A stretch of DNA of 52,162 nt from Eubacterium barkeri (GTDB lineage: Bacteria; Bacillota; Clostridia; Eubacteriales; Eubacteriaceae): NCBI RefSeq assembly GCF_900107125.1, contig NZ_FNOU01000016.1, positions 1-52,162 of the forward strand, in the 5' to 3' direction. The notes beneath the pieces were generated by a model. It saw only the letters and a list, made by a program, of their open reading frames with translations. It ran no database searches and was not told where the DNA came from. Position 1 is the first letter of the stretch. Each line of letters begins with the position of its first letter. Positions 41,528 to 49,720 of the stretch are shown here, in pieces. The position numbers and the translations under genes were made by a program.

Positions 41528-42063
41528 TGAACAAAGATGTTGAACGAATACTGTTAACGGAAGAAACGTTAAGCAAGCGCGTTCGGGAGATGGGCCAGCA
41601 GATTTCCAGGGATTTCTGTGGTCGGTCCGTTTTGGCCATTTGTATTTTAAAGGGAAGTGTGGTTTTTTTCTCAGACCTGATCCGTCAGATTGAGGGAGAT
41701 GTACAAATCGCCTTTATCAGTGCCGCCAGCTACGGTGCCGGGGCGGAGAGTTCCGGTGATGTGAAGGTAACAGAGATTATGGAGATCCCCATTGATGGCC
41801 GTGATGTCATCATCGTCGAGGATATCGTGGATTCTGGCCATACCCTGGCCCGCATCCGGGATGCCTTTGACAAAAAGGGCGCCTCCAGTGTGACAATCTG
41901 TACCTTGCTTGACAAACCGGAGCGGCGTGAGATACCGGTGGCGGTTGATTATTCCGGGTTTACCATTCCCAATGAATTTGTGGTGGGGTATGGCCTGGAT
42001 TATAACCAATGCTATCGGAATTTGCCCTATGTGGGCATCCTAAAAAGAGAAGTGTATGAATAA
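41527..42063 (+). CDS. hprT: Hypoxanthine phosphoribosyltransferase
   Basis: A 178-residue purine salvage enzyme. It makes IMP and GMP from bases and PRPP. The PRPP-binding loop is VIIVEDIVDSGHTL (about 93-106). AICILKGSVVFFSDLIR near 38-54 and FTIPNEFVVGYGLDYNQ near the end are typical. The start is GTG 41527, eight bases after GGAG (41515-41518), overlapping the tilS stop. An upstream ATG at 41503 would give a longer overlap without a ribosome binding site. If mtnP yields a free purine base, HprT or Apt would recover it. Confidence 0.95.
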   Translation: MNKDVERILLTEETLSKRVREMGQQISRDFCGRSVLAICILKGSVVFFSDLIRQIEGDVQIAFISAASYGAGAESSGDVKVTEIMEIPIDGRDVIIVEDIVDSGHTLARIRDAFDKKGASSVTICTLLDKPERREIPVAVDYSGFTIPNEFVVGYGLDYNQCYRNLPYVGILKREVYE

Positions 42064-42123
42064 GGGCTGAGTTCTTCCTGGTGCAACCAGGTGAGAAACA
42101 GCAAATTGAAAGGAGTGTGAATA

Positions 42124-43977
42124 TTGAATAAATATCTGAAGATGATTGGATTTTATCTGATGATCCTGCTTATCATCATTTTGGCGGTTTCATTTTTGAA
42201 CCCCATGAAATCCGAAGTGAAGGATTTAACCTATAGCCAACTGCTCAATGAGCTGGCGGGTAAACAGGTTGCTGAAATTAAGATTGATGGCTCAAAGGCC
42301 ACTGGGAAGTTATCCTCAGGAGAGCAGTTCAGCGCAATCGTTCCAGAATACACCATCGATACCGAAGTTAGCCAGTATATTTTGGAAAACCCAAGCATGA
42401 AGGTGGAAATTGCGGAAGATCAGAGTTGGTGGGTATCCCTGATTCCCTCGGGAATCCTCATCATTATGCTGGTTGTGTTCCTGGTTATGATGTCCCAACA
42501 GACCGGAGGCGGCGGAAAGGTGATGAGTTTTGGGAAAAGTAAAGCCCGAATGCACACCGATGCTGACAAGAAGGTTACCTTTGCCAATGTGGCAGGGGCT
42601 GATGAGGAAAAGGAGGAATTGGCTGAAATTGTCGATTTCCTCAAGGCACCAGAGCGTTATAACCGTCTGGGTGCCCGTATTCCAAAGGGGGTATTACTCG
42701 TGGGCCCTCCGGGGACCGGTAAAACCCTCCTGGCCCGTGCTGTCGCAGGTGAAGCTGGGGTTCCCTTCTTCATCATTTCGGGCTCAGACTTTGTTGAAAT
42801 GTTCGTTGGGGTTGGGGCATCCCGGGTCCGGGACTTGTTTGAGAATGCAAAGAAGAATGCACCCTGTATTATTTTCATCGATGAAATCGACGCCGTGGGC
42901 CGCCATCGTGGTGCCGGTCTGGGCGGCGGTCACGATGAACGGGAGCAAACCCTGAACCAGCTGCTGGTGGAAATGGATGGCTTCGGCGTGAACGAAGGGA
43001 TCATTATCATCGCGGCGACCAACCGTCCGGACATCCTGGATCCTGCCCTGCTTCGGCCTGGTCGTTTTGACCGTCAGGTCATGGTAGGGGTTCCGGATGT
43101 CAAGGGCCGTAAGGAAATCCTGGACGTCCATAAGAAGGATAAGCCCCTGGATTCTACGGTGAATCTGGAAGTCATTGCCAAGGGGACCCCTGGGTTTACC
43201 GGGGCCGATCTGGAAAACCTGATGAATGAGGCCGCACTGCTGACTGCCCGGAAGAAAGGGCATACCATCACCATGACGGAACTGGAAGAGGCCATTAAAC
43301 GGGTCATTGCCGGTCCGGAAAAGAAGAGCAAAGTTGTGGTGGAATCCGACCAAAAGATTACGGCTTACCATGAAGCGGGTCACGCCATCGTGATGGAGTA
43401 TCTCCATAACGGCGAAGAGGTCCATGAAATTTCTATTATTCCCCGGGGAATGGCGGCTGGTTATACCATTTCTCTGCCAATGGATGATAGCCAGCATATG
43501 TCCAAGGGGATGCTCCTTGACCGTATTGCTGGACTTTTAGGCGGCCGTGCTGCTGAAAAGGTTGCCCTGGATGATATTTGCACCGGGGCCTCCAATGATA
43601 TTGAGCGGGCCACAGGCATTGCACGGAAGATGGTCACCGAATGGGGCATGAGCGATCACTTAGGACCCATGACCTTCGGCCATGATGACGGCGGTGAGGT
43701 ATTCTTGGGCAGAGACCTGGGACGCAGCCGTAATTACAGCGAAGAGGTTGCGGCAGTCATTGATAAAGAAATCCGAAACATTGTTGAAACGGCCTTTAAT
43801 CGCGCCTGTGATATCCTGACTGAGAAAAAAGACAAACTCGTCCAGATTTCTGAGGAATTATTGAGAGTCAACACCATCACCGGAGATGAATTCCGGGCGA
43901 TGTACCAAACTGAAGAGATATTAGAAGGGGTCGTTGACGGGGCGGCAGCATTTGCCACACCCAATCCCGAAGTTTAA
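42124..43977 (+). CDS. ftsH: ATP-dependent zinc metalloprotease FtsH
   Basis: A 617-residue membrane AAA protease that degrades misfolded membrane and regulatory proteins. There are two N-terminal spans (about 6-24 and 105-124) around an extracytoplasmic domain. The AAA module has GPPGTGKT near 194-201, [11 protein letters not shown], and the second-region arginines in [20 protein letters not shown]. The protease site is HEAGH near 416-420 with a later Asp/Glu ligand (GGRAAEK region). The start is TTG 42124 with AAAGGAG (42109-42115) eight bases upstream. Confidence 0.97.
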   Translation: MNKYLKMIGFYLMILLIIILAVSFLNPMKSEVKDLTYSQLLNELAGKQVAEIKIDGSKATGKLSSGEQFSAIVPEYTIDTEVSQYILENPSMKVEIAEDQSWWVSLIPSGILIIMLVVFLVMMSQQTGGGGKVMSFGKSKARMHTDADKKVTFANVAGADEEKEELAEIVDFLKAPERYNRLGARIPKGVLLVGPPGTGKTLLARAVAGEAGVPFFIISGSDFVEMFVGVGASRVRDLFENAKKNAPCIIFIDEIDAVGRHRGAGLGGGHDEREQTLNQLLVEMDGFGVNEGIIIIAATNRPDILDPALLRPGRFDRQVMVGVPDVKGRKEILDVHKKDKPLDSTVNLEVIAKGTPGFTGADLENLMNEAALLTARKKGHTITMTELEEAIKRVIAGPEKKSKVVVESDQKITAYHEAGHAIVMEYLHNGEEVHEISIIPRGMAAGYTISLPMDDSQHMSKGMLLDRIAGLLGGRAAEKVALDDICTGASNDIERATGIARKMVTEWGMSDHLGPMTFGHDDGGEVFLGRDLGRSRNYSEEVAAVIDKEIRNIVETAFNRACDILTEKKDKLVQISEELLRVNTITGDEFRAMYQTEEILEGVVDGAAAFATPNPEV

Positions 43978-43998
43978 AGAAAAGGGTATATAAATTTA

Positions 43999-44430
43999 AT
44001 GGATAAGGCACATGATTTAGTGACGAGCCGGCTGAAGGTCGGTATGGAATTAAAAAAGGATTATACGGTAACCCGTTCTGAAACTGCAAAGACAGTGGGA
44101 AGCGGAGGGTTGGAGGTCTTAGCGACCCCCGTCCTGGTTTCCTGGGTTGAAAATGCAGCCTATGAAATGGCTTCCCTCTGCCTCCCCGATGAGGCCACCA
44201 CTGTCGGCGTCAATGTCAATGTGGATCATATTGCAGCGACACCGGTGGGAATGAAGGTCCGGGTAAAGGTGTTTTTAAAGGAAATTGACAGCCGAAAGCT
44301 GACCTTCGAGGTCGAGGCCTGGGACACCACCCAAAAGGTCTGCCAGGGAAGTCACCAGCGCTTCGTGGTGGAGACGACCCGTTTTATGGGGAAGGTTCTT
44401 AAAAAACGTGAGCAGGCGGCAAAGGAATAA
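43999..44430 (+). CDS. Hotdog-fold thioesterase (FlK-like)
   Basis: A 143-residue cytoplasmic hotdog protein of the fluoroacetyl-CoA thioesterase-like group. The catalytic triad of FlK (Thr42, Glu50, His76) maps to Thr43, Glu51 and His77, in LATPVLVSWVEN and NVDHIAATPVG. The physiological acyl-CoA is unknown, and fluoroacetate is unlikely as the natural substrate. It lies 21 bp after ftsH and 20 bp before coaX. A thioesterase next to a CoA-synthesis gene may be a meaningful pairing. Confidence 0.85.
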   Translation: MDKAHDLVTSRLKVGMELKKDYTVTRSETAKTVGSGGLEVLATPVLVSWVENAAYEMASLCLPDEATTVGVNVNVDHIAATPVGMKVRVKVFLKEIDSRKLTFEVEAWDTTQKVCQGSHQRFVVETTRFMGKVLKKREQAAKE

Positions 44431-44450
44431 TCAGCTAAGGAAAAGGAACT

Positions 44451-45236
44451 ATGATTTTAGTCGTTGACGTTGGAAATACCAACACAGAAATCGGTGCCTT
44501 TCAGGGGGACAAGGTCCTCTGCTCCTGGCGCTTTATGACGAAGACACCACGGACCTCCGATGAATTTGCGGTGGTATTCCGTGGGTTCTTCCAAAATGAT
44601 GGATTGGACTGCAAAAAGGTAAAAAGCGTCATTGTATCATCGGTGGTGCCGAATGTCATGTATTCCATGGTCAACGGCCTGAAAAAGGTCTTTGGCATTG
44701 ATCCCATGATGGTGGGTCCCGGTATTAAGACAGGAATGTCCATCCTGACCAGTGATCCCTCAGAGGTGGGGGCTGACCGTATAGTGGATGCAGTAGCTGC
44801 TTACACCATCTACGGTGGCCCCTCCCTTGTACTGGACTTTGGAACCGCTACAACCTACGATTATGTGGATCGCAGCGGTGCCTTTGTGGCAGAAGTGACC
44901 TCACCGGGGATTCAGATTTCAGCTGAGGCTCTCTTTCGGAACGCCGCCCAATTGCCTAATATCGCCATTACTAAGCCTGGTAGTATTTTGGCCAAGGATA
45001 CGGTGACCAGTATGCAGGCTGGACTCGTCTATGGCTACATCGGTCAGGTGGATTATATTATCAGTAAGATGATTCAGGAAACTGGAGAGCCGGATATGAA
45101 GGTCATTGCCACGGGCGGATATGGCCGGATGTTCTTGGAAGAGGTCAGCCGTATCGATGTGTTTGACCCCCAACTGGCTCTGAAGGGACTTAAAATTATT
45201 CACGATAAAAACATAAAGCACAGGAGAATGTCATGA
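44451..45236 (+). CDS. coaX: Type III pantothenate kinase
   Basis: A 261-residue ASKHA-fold kinase for the first step of CoA synthesis. LVVDVGNTNTEIG (near 3-15) is the phosphate loop. GADRIVDAVAAY and LVLDFGTATTYDYV supply pantothenate and metal contacts. GGYGRMFLEE near 222 is conserved. The ribosome binding site AAGGAAAAGG (44437-44446) is complementary over ten contiguous bases, TAAGGAAAAG at 44436-44445, to the core of the three candidate sRNAs. The end overlaps dusB by 4 bp. Confidence 0.96.
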   Translation: MILVVDVGNTNTEIGAFQGDKVLCSWRFMTKTPRTSDEFAVVFRGFFQNDGLDCKKVKSVIVSSVVPNVMYSMVNGLKKVFGIDPMMVGPGIKTGMSILTSDPSEVGADRIVDAVAAYTIYGGPSLVLDFGTATTYDYVDRSGAFVAEVTSPGIQISAEALFRNAAQLPNIAITKPGSILAKDTVTSMQAGLVYGYIGQVDYIISKMIQETGEPDMKVIATGGYGRMFLEEVSRIDVFDPQLALKGLKIIHDKNIKHRRMS

Positions 45237-46213
45237 AAATTGGAGACATCGTCCTTAAAAACCAAATATGTTTAGCACCCTTGGCAGGTTATACTAACCT
45301 GCCTTTTCGTTTGCTCGCCTGTGAATACGGGGCCGCTGGGGTATTTACTGAAATGATTAGCGCCAAGGGCCTGTACTACAAAGACCCCAAGACCGCCTCC
45401 TTAATGGCGACGGACCCCAAGGAGGCTCCGGCTGGTGTCCAGATTTTCGGATCAGACCCTGGAATCCTGGAGGAAGTGGTTGACCGGTATATTAACCCAA
45501 GTCCCTTTGCCTTTTTGGATTTCAATGCGGGATGTCCGGCACCTAAAATTGTGAAGAATGGGGATGGCTCTGCACTGATGAAGAACCCCAAGCTCCTGGG
45601 GGAAATTGTGGAGCGGATGAAGAGGGTCAGCACCAAGCCTGTTATCATCAAAACCCGGATTGGCTGGGATGATGATTCCATCAATATCCGAGAGGTGGCG
45701 GAGGTTATTGAAGCCGCGGGTGCCGATGCCCATACCATTCATGGACGGACCCGGGAAGCCTTCTATCAAGGGAAGGCCAATTGGGAAATCATCGCAGAAG
45801 TGAAACGCCATAGTCGGGATATCCCCATTATTTTAAATGGGGATATCAAAAGTGCAGAGGGAGCGAAGATCGCCCTGGAATCCACGGGCTGTGATGGTTT
45901 AATGATCGGACGGGGTGCGGTGGGAAACCCCTTTATTTTCAAAGGGATCAATCAGTATTTGGAAACCGGTATCCTGCCGGAGCCACCCACCCCCCGGGAA
46001 AAGATTGATGCCGCCCTGGCCCACACAAAATTGCTCTCTGTACTGGGCTTTGAACCCGCAGGGGTAAAGGAAATGCGCAAGCACTTGGTGGCCTATACCA
46101 AGGGATTACGCCACGCTACTGAGCTGCGAAATGCCGTCTTTAAAACAGAATCCCAGGCAGATATTATTCATTTGCTAGAGGACTATTGGCAGGAAAACTA
46201 CCGCGATGAATGA
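45233..46213 (+). CDS. dusB: tRNA-dihydrouridine synthase
   Basis: A 326-residue FMN TIM-barrel enzyme that reduces uridines of the tRNA D-loop. APLAGYTNLPFR near 15-26, catalytic Cys101 in FNAGCPAPK, KTRIGWDDDS, HGRTREAFYQGKANW and GDIKSAEGA are diagnostic. The DusB assignment rests on length and gene order (coaX-dusB as in other Firmicutes). It overlaps coaX by 4 bp and the next gene by 8 bp. Confidence 0.96.
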   Translation: MKIGDIVLKNQICLAPLAGYTNLPFRLLACEYGAAGVFTEMISAKGLYYKDPKTASLMATDPKEAPAGVQIFGSDPGILEEVVDRYINPSPFAFLDFNAGCPAPKIVKNGDGSALMKNPKLLGEIVERMKRVSTKPVIIKTRIGWDDDSINIREVAEVIEAAGADAHTIHGRTREAFYQGKANWEIIAEVKRHSRDIPIILNGDIKSAEGAKIALESTGCDGLMIGRGAVGNPFIFKGINQYLETGILPEPPTPREKIDAALAHTKLLSVLGFEPAGVKEMRKHLVAYTKGLRHATELRNAVFKTESQADIIHLLEDYWQENYRDE

Positions 46214-46934
46214 AGCCATTAAAGCGTCACAACATATCGATGTTTACAACATCTTAGGAAAAAGCATATCGGTGATGGACGAGCATCAATATGCCATTCT
46301 TTTTTGGGGAGCAGCGGCTTTGGACCTGGGGAAACCCCTGACCTTGATCAGCATCGACTATCACCCCGACACCAACCCACCCTTCTGGATGATGGCCTAT
46401 CAAAGAGCGGTGGCCATTGATCCAGAACGGGCTGATGCGTTGGTGGCTTCCATGGGAAATACCGTGTTGGCCCGGATTCAAAGGGAAAATCTTGAATCCC
46501 TGGAGGCAGTCATGACTCATATGAATAATGATGAGCAGATTAACACGGCCATGGCCCTTGGGTATTTGTCCGATTATCATATGTTAAATGCCATGGAGAA
46601 GCATGTTTATCCCACTGGCCATCATTATCTGGTCCCTTGGGATGTGGTGGGGGATCTTTCGGATGGAATGTTCAAGTCTGCCGGATTTGAAGTGGAGGCT
46701 GTCGGTCAGCCCTATATTCTGGATATCGATTTGGATTATTTTATGAGACCCGAGGATCTAAAGCTGGGAGGGGAGCATCACCTCTTTAAAACCCTGGTCC
46801 AGGGAGCAACGTGTATAACCGTTGCCCGGTCAAAAAAATACTTTCATTATCTGCGTCAGGATAAAACCTACGCTTTAGAGCAATGCGAGGAGGATTTGTT
46901 AAAAGTCCTTGAGTCTTTTTTATCCTCTCCCTGA
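46206..46934 (+). CDS. UPF0489-family protein (arginase-like fold suspected)
   Basis: A 242-residue protein with two Asp/His clusters: D51-x-H53-x-D55 in ISIDYHPDTNPPF and ILDIDLDYF near 170-179. Together with DEHQYAILFW (25-34) these mark the UPF0489 family. The arrangement resembles the metal-binding sites of arginase and histone-deacetylase-like hydrolases. This is inference and the substrate is unknown. Its last codons (SFLSSP and the stop) are read from the R2 repeat, so the native C-terminus may have been replaced. The start overlaps dusB by 8 bp. Confidence 0.78.
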   Translation: MNEAIKASQHIDVYNILGKSISVMDEHQYAILFWGAAALDLGKPLTLISIDYHPDTNPPFWMMAYQRAVAIDPERADALVASMGNTVLARIQRENLESLEAVMTHMNNDEQINTAMALGYLSDYHMLNAMEKHVYPTGHHYLVPWDVVGDLSDGMFKSAGFEVEAVGQPYILDIDLDYFMRPEDLKLGGEHHLFKTLVQGATCITVARSKKYFHYLRQDKTYALEQCEEDLLKVLESFLSSP

Positions 46935-46967
46935 CCGCGCTAAGGCACTTTGTCTACGCTTTGACCA
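46914..46967 (+). repeat. R2 intergenic repeat, copy b
   Basis: Partner of 10243-10296: 27 identical bases, then CACTTTGTC and GCTTTGACCA conserved. It enters the UPF0489 coding region by 21 bp, supplies its stop codon and runs into the terminator that follows. Confidence 0.82.
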
Positions 46968-46990
46968 TCTTCGGATGGTTTTTTTTTTTG
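46964..46990 (+). terminator. Terminator of the ftsH-UPF0489 gene run
   Basis: ACCATC / GATGGT stem capped by TTCG and followed by ten T, joined to R2 copy b. Confidence 0.92.
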
Positions 46991-46999
46991 AAAAAGGGA

Positions 47000-47028
47000 T
47001 TGACAAGGGAGGAGAAAGGCTGTATTAT
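47000..47028 (+). promoter_or_regulatory. Promoter of the gntR-ABC operon
   Basis: TTGACA (47000-47005), 17 bp, TATTAT (47023-47028). The -10 box lies inside the operator at 47021-47056. Confidence 0.85.
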
Positions 47029-47056
47029 TGTATTAAGTTATTAATACAATAATACA
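47021..47056. promoter_or_regulatory. GntR (YtrA-type) operator, four half-sites
   Basis: A perfect 16-bp inverted repeat with a 4-bp GTTA centre. Each arm is itself two direct units, TGTATTAT and TGTATTAA, giving four TGTATTA half-sites in 36 bp. It covers the -10 box and the transcription start, so binding by the product of the first gene should shut the operon. YtrA-subfamily regulators are known to autorepress through such palindromes. Confidence 0.8.
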
Positions 47057-47068
47057 GAGGAGGTTCCC

Positions 47069-47434
47069 ATGGAATGGCATATTGATTCTGATCGGCCGGT
47101 TTATCGCCAGCTGATTGATCAGATTAAAATTGGCATTATTGCCGGGGTATTTGCCCCAGGGGAAAAGCTGCCATCAGTGAGGGAGTTGGCCGGACAGGCT
47201 GCGGTTAATCCCAATACGATGCAGCGGGCTTTAGCAGAGATGGAGGGAACGGGACTGGTTTATGCCCAGCGCACCAGTGGACGATTCATTACGGAGGATA
47301 TTGGAATGATTAAAGAAGTAAAATATGGGGTTGCGTTAAAGGAAATTGAGGAATTTTTAGAAAAGATGTCTCAGCTTGGCTTTACAAAGAAAGATGTTGT
47401 GCAGCTAATCGGGGAAATGGAAGGGGTACACTAA
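47069..47434 (+). CDS. GntR-family regulator, YtrA subfamily
   Basis: A 121-residue repressor. A winged helix-turn-helix at about 10-75 (YRQLIDQIKIGIIAGVFAPG, KLPSVRELA, NPNTMQRALAEMEGTGLVY) is followed by only about 45 residues of helices for dimerisation. The lack of a large effector domain is typical of YtrA-type regulators that sit before ABC transporter genes. AGAGGAGG precedes the ATG. The palindrome at 47021-47056 is the probable binding site. The stop overlaps the next start by one base. Confidence 0.93.
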   Translation: MEWHIDSDRPVYRQLIDQIKIGIIAGVFAPGEKLPSVRELAGQAAVNPNTMQRALAEMEGTGLVYAQRTSGRFITEDIGMIKEVKYGVALKEIEEFLEKMSQLGFTKKDVVQLIGEMEGVH

Positions 47435-48135
47435 TGAATGATCATCTACTCAGTTGTATCGGGCTGGCCAAGCGATTTGGCCATCAGACAGCACTAAATG
47501 ATTTAACCTTGAATATCGGAAAGGGGCGAATCGTCGGCCTGTTGGGGCCCAATGGATCGGGGAAAACAACCTTAATCAAGTTGGCAACGGGGCTGCTGAC
47601 GCCCACGGAAGGAACCATCCTCATCGGTGGTGAGGTTCCCTCCGTGGAGACAAAGGCCCAGGTATCCTATTTGCCCGAGCGCACCTACTTCCATGAATCC
47701 ATGACAGTGCCTCAGATTATCACCTTCTTCTCCGATTTTTATAAAGATTTTGAAGCGGCCCGGGCCATGGAAATGGTCAAGGACCTTGACATCGATATGA
47801 CAGCATCCCTTAAAAATATGTCCAAGGGAACCAAGGAAAAGGTACAGCTCATTATGGTGATGAGCCGCCGGGCGAAGCTGTATTTGCTGGATGAACCCAT
47901 CGGTGGTGTGGATCCCGCAGCCCGGGATTATATCCTCAATACCATTATTGGGAATTATGATCCCGAGGCCACAGTGGTCATTTCAACGCACCTGATTGCA
48001 GATGTGGAAAAGGTGCTGGACGAAGTTATCTTCATTCGCAATGGAAAATTCGTTCTGCAGGAAAGTGTTGATGATATCCGTGAAAAACGCGGATGCTCGG
48101 TGGATACATTGTTTAGGGAGGAATTCAGATGCTAA
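47434..48135 (+). CDS. ABC transporter ATP-binding protein
   Basis: A 233-residue ATPase subunit. Walker A is GPNGSGKTT (36-44). The signature MSKGTKEKV stands where LSGGQ is usual, a variant common in this transporter group. Walker B is LYLLDEPIGGVD (about 147-158), then the switch His in VISTHL. It energises the membrane partner encoded directly downstream with a 7-bp overlap. The substrate is unknown. YtrA-linked transporters often respond to cell-envelope antibiotics or export peptides, so that is the working guess. Confidence 0.93.
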   Translation: MNDHLLSCIGLAKRFGHQTALNDLTLNIGKGRIVGLLGPNGSGKTTLIKLATGLLTPTEGTILIGGEVPSVETKAQVSYLPERTYFHESMTVPQIITFFSDFYKDFEAARAMEMVKDLDIDMTASLKNMSKGTKEKVQLIMVMSRRAKLYLLDEPIGGVDPAARDYILNTIIGNYDPEATVVISTHLIADVEKVLDEVIFIRNGKFVLQESVDDIREKRGCSVDTLFREEFRC

Positions 48136-48938
48136 AGAAGTTACTGAAATACGAAGTAAAGGATACGGCACGGTATATGCTGCCCCTTTATGGTCTGCTT
48201 GTTGTGCTGGCTGTACTTAATCGGATATTTATTGCCATTAATCTTGACCCCAATACCCTGGCAATGGGGTTGACCCAAGGCCTGGTGATGACTTTATACA
48301 TCGTCGTGGCGGTCGCCGTGTTCGTCATTACCTTTGTTCTGATTATCTACCGTTTTTATAAAAATTTACTCACCGATGAAGGTTATCTGATGTTCACACT
48401 GCCAGTGTCAACCTGGCAGCATATTCTATCAAAGATGCTTGTCGCAATGATGTGGATTGTGGCTTCCACCATTGTGTTTACACTATCCATCTTTATTATG
48501 GTTTTAAATGGAAGTGCACTAATGGTTATGGCCAGTACTATAGGGGAAATATTCCAGGCAGTAGGCTCTGAATTCGGCATTGCTGGCTATTTCCTTGGCT
48601 TTGAACTTCTATTGGTCTTTGTAGTGAATATATTAGCAGAAGTTTTACACCTATATTTTGCCATTACCCTGGGCCAGCTGTTTAATAAAAATCGAATTTT
48701 AGCAGCCATTGGAGCTTATGTTCTGATTAATATTGTTCTGCAGATTCTTGGAACGATTGCAGTGTTTGTGATGTCCTTTAATATTGAAGGGTTAGCCTGG
48801 CAATTTTCCAACCCGGTGGACGCTATGCCGGCGATGATTGGTGTGTTGGGGTTGTTCTTTTTCATCGGAGCAGCATTGTCAGCAGGTTGCTTCTTTGGAT
48901 CAAATTATATTTTAAAAAACCGTCTCAATCTGGAGTGA
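48129..48938 (+). CDS. ABC transporter permease
   Basis: A 269-residue membrane protein with six predicted spans (about 18-38, 55-78, 105-128, 150-175, 188-210, 230-253). After span 2 the YRFYKNLLTDEGYLMFTLPV loop is typical of ABC-2-like permeases of the YtrC/D type. It pairs with the ATPase encoded just before. AGGGAGGA lies nine bases before the ATG. No further permease gene follows, so it probably works as a homodimer. Confidence 0.85.
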   Translation: MLKKLLKYEVKDTARYMLPLYGLLVVLAVLNRIFIAINLDPNTLAMGLTQGLVMTLYIVVAVAVFVITFVLIIYRFYKNLLTDEGYLMFTLPVSTWQHILSKMLVAMMWIVASTIVFTLSIFIMVLNGSALMVMASTIGEIFQAVGSEFGIAGYFLGFELLLVFVVNILAEVLHLYFAITLGQLFNKNRILAAIGAYVLINIVLQILGTIAVFVMSFNIEGLAWQFSNPVDAMPAMIGVLGLFFFIGAALSAGCFFGSNYILKNRLNLE

Positions 48939-48977
48939 ATTTGGCGTAAAAACTGCACAATTTTGCGAAGAAAATGC

Positions 48978-49006
48978 TTCACAAGGAAAAGGGAATATGT
49001 TAGAAT
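48978..49006 (+). promoter_or_regulatory. Promoter of small RNA C
   Basis: TTCACA (48978-48983), 17 bp, TAGAAT (49001-49006), with an extended TGT before the -10. It is the best promoter of the three sRNA copies. It lies 40 bp after the permease stop with no protein gene next on this strand. Confidence 0.75.
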
Positions 49007-49012
49007 ACAAGT

Positions 49013-49110
49013 ATTGATAAGATCTCACTTGATTCAAGTGATTCCATAAAAATTTTCATTTCTTTTCCTTATTTTATGAAAAACACCATCGGATTCCGAT
49101 GGTGTTTTTC
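49013..49110 (+). ncRNA. Candidate small RNA C (pyrimidine-core family)
   Basis: A predicted ~98-nt transcript with the same architecture as copies A and B, but only the core in common. Hairpin 1 (49025-49041) is TCACTTG / CAAGTGA over ATT. The core at 49052-49076 is identical in all 25 bases to 9675-9699 and 9914-9938. Hairpin 2 (49077-49111) is a perfect 16-bp stem whose 3' arm carries GGTGTTTTTC, and so acts as terminator. Hairpin sequences are unrelated to A/B, so this is not a recent duplicate. The unchanged 25 bases argue for selection on the core. Confidence 0.72.
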
Positions 49111-49132
49111 ATATGTCAGCGTAGAAAAACCT

Positions 49133-49579
49133 TTAGATAAAAAACATAAAAGGACCGTCTAAGGAACGCTGTTCCAGGGATTTAACCAATTGAGCCAGGG
49201 TAACACTTTCAAGGGCACTGCGCAATTGGGCATCAAGAAAATCGAAAACACATTCCCGCATGGTGGCTTCCACCAGGGGGGCCGCTTCTGAAACGCTGTC
49301 CTCAGTGGGCTCAAAGAGAACCTGCTCCACCGCTGTTAAAATTTCATAGGCATTAATCTGGGGAGCAGGACGACTGAGACGGTATCCGCCCTGGGCACCC
49401 TTGATAGAGGTTACCAATTTTCCCCGTTTAAGGAGGGCAAAAACTTGTTCCAGATAGATTTTAGAGAGGCCCAGCTTTTCTGCAATGACAATAACCGGCG
49501 TACAAAGATCTTGGGTCGATTCCTGGGCGAGGGTGATCATGGCTGCAAGACCATAACGTCCCTTGGCAGAGATACGCAT
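49133..49579 (-). CDS. Rrf2-family transcriptional regulator
   Basis: A 148-residue regulator. The winged helix-turn-helix (about 5-70: RISAKGRYGLAAMITLAQ, IAEKLGLSKIYLEQVFALL, KRGKLVTSIKGAQGGYRLSR) is diagnostic of Rrf2. Only one Cys lies in the C-terminal half, where IscR has three cluster ligands. So it is more like the cluster-free CymR group than an Fe-S sensor. The ATG at 49579 follows GGAGG; a longer reading to 49654 crosses the promoter. It diverges from the large permease gene and may regulate it and itself. Confidence 0.9.
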   Translation of the reverse strand: MRISAKGRYGLAAMITLAQESTQDLCTPVIVIAEKLGLSKIYLEQVFALLKRGKLVTSIKGAQGGYRLSRPAPQINAYEILTAVEQVLFEPTEDSVSEAAPLVEATMRECVFDFLDAQLRSALESVTLAQLVKSLEQRSLDGPFMFFI

Positions 49580-49625
49580 AATGATCCTCCATTTCATAGT
49601 AATATTATATGTTTTATTATGCCTT

Positions 49626-49654
49626 ATTATATAGAAAGATTCCTTAAGGGTCAA
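49626..49654 (-). promoter_or_regulatory. Promoter of the Rrf2 gene
   Basis: On the minus strand TTGACC (49649-49654), 17 bp, TATAAT (49626-49631). The AT-rich leader of about 40 nt has a second TATAAT-like block. Confidence 0.8.
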
Positions 49655-49681
49655 GAGGGGATACCGGGGAGATTAGGAATA

Positions 49682-49690
49682 TGGTATAAT
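49682..49690 (+). promoter_or_regulatory. Extended -10 promoter of the FtsX-type permease gene
   Basis: TGGTATAAT, an extended -10 with no -35 match. It starts 28 bp from the -35 of the divergent Rrf2 promoter, close enough for one regulator to act on both. Confidence 0.6.
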
Positions 49691-49720
49691 TAAAAAATAT
49701 TAATGAAAAGGAACACTGTC

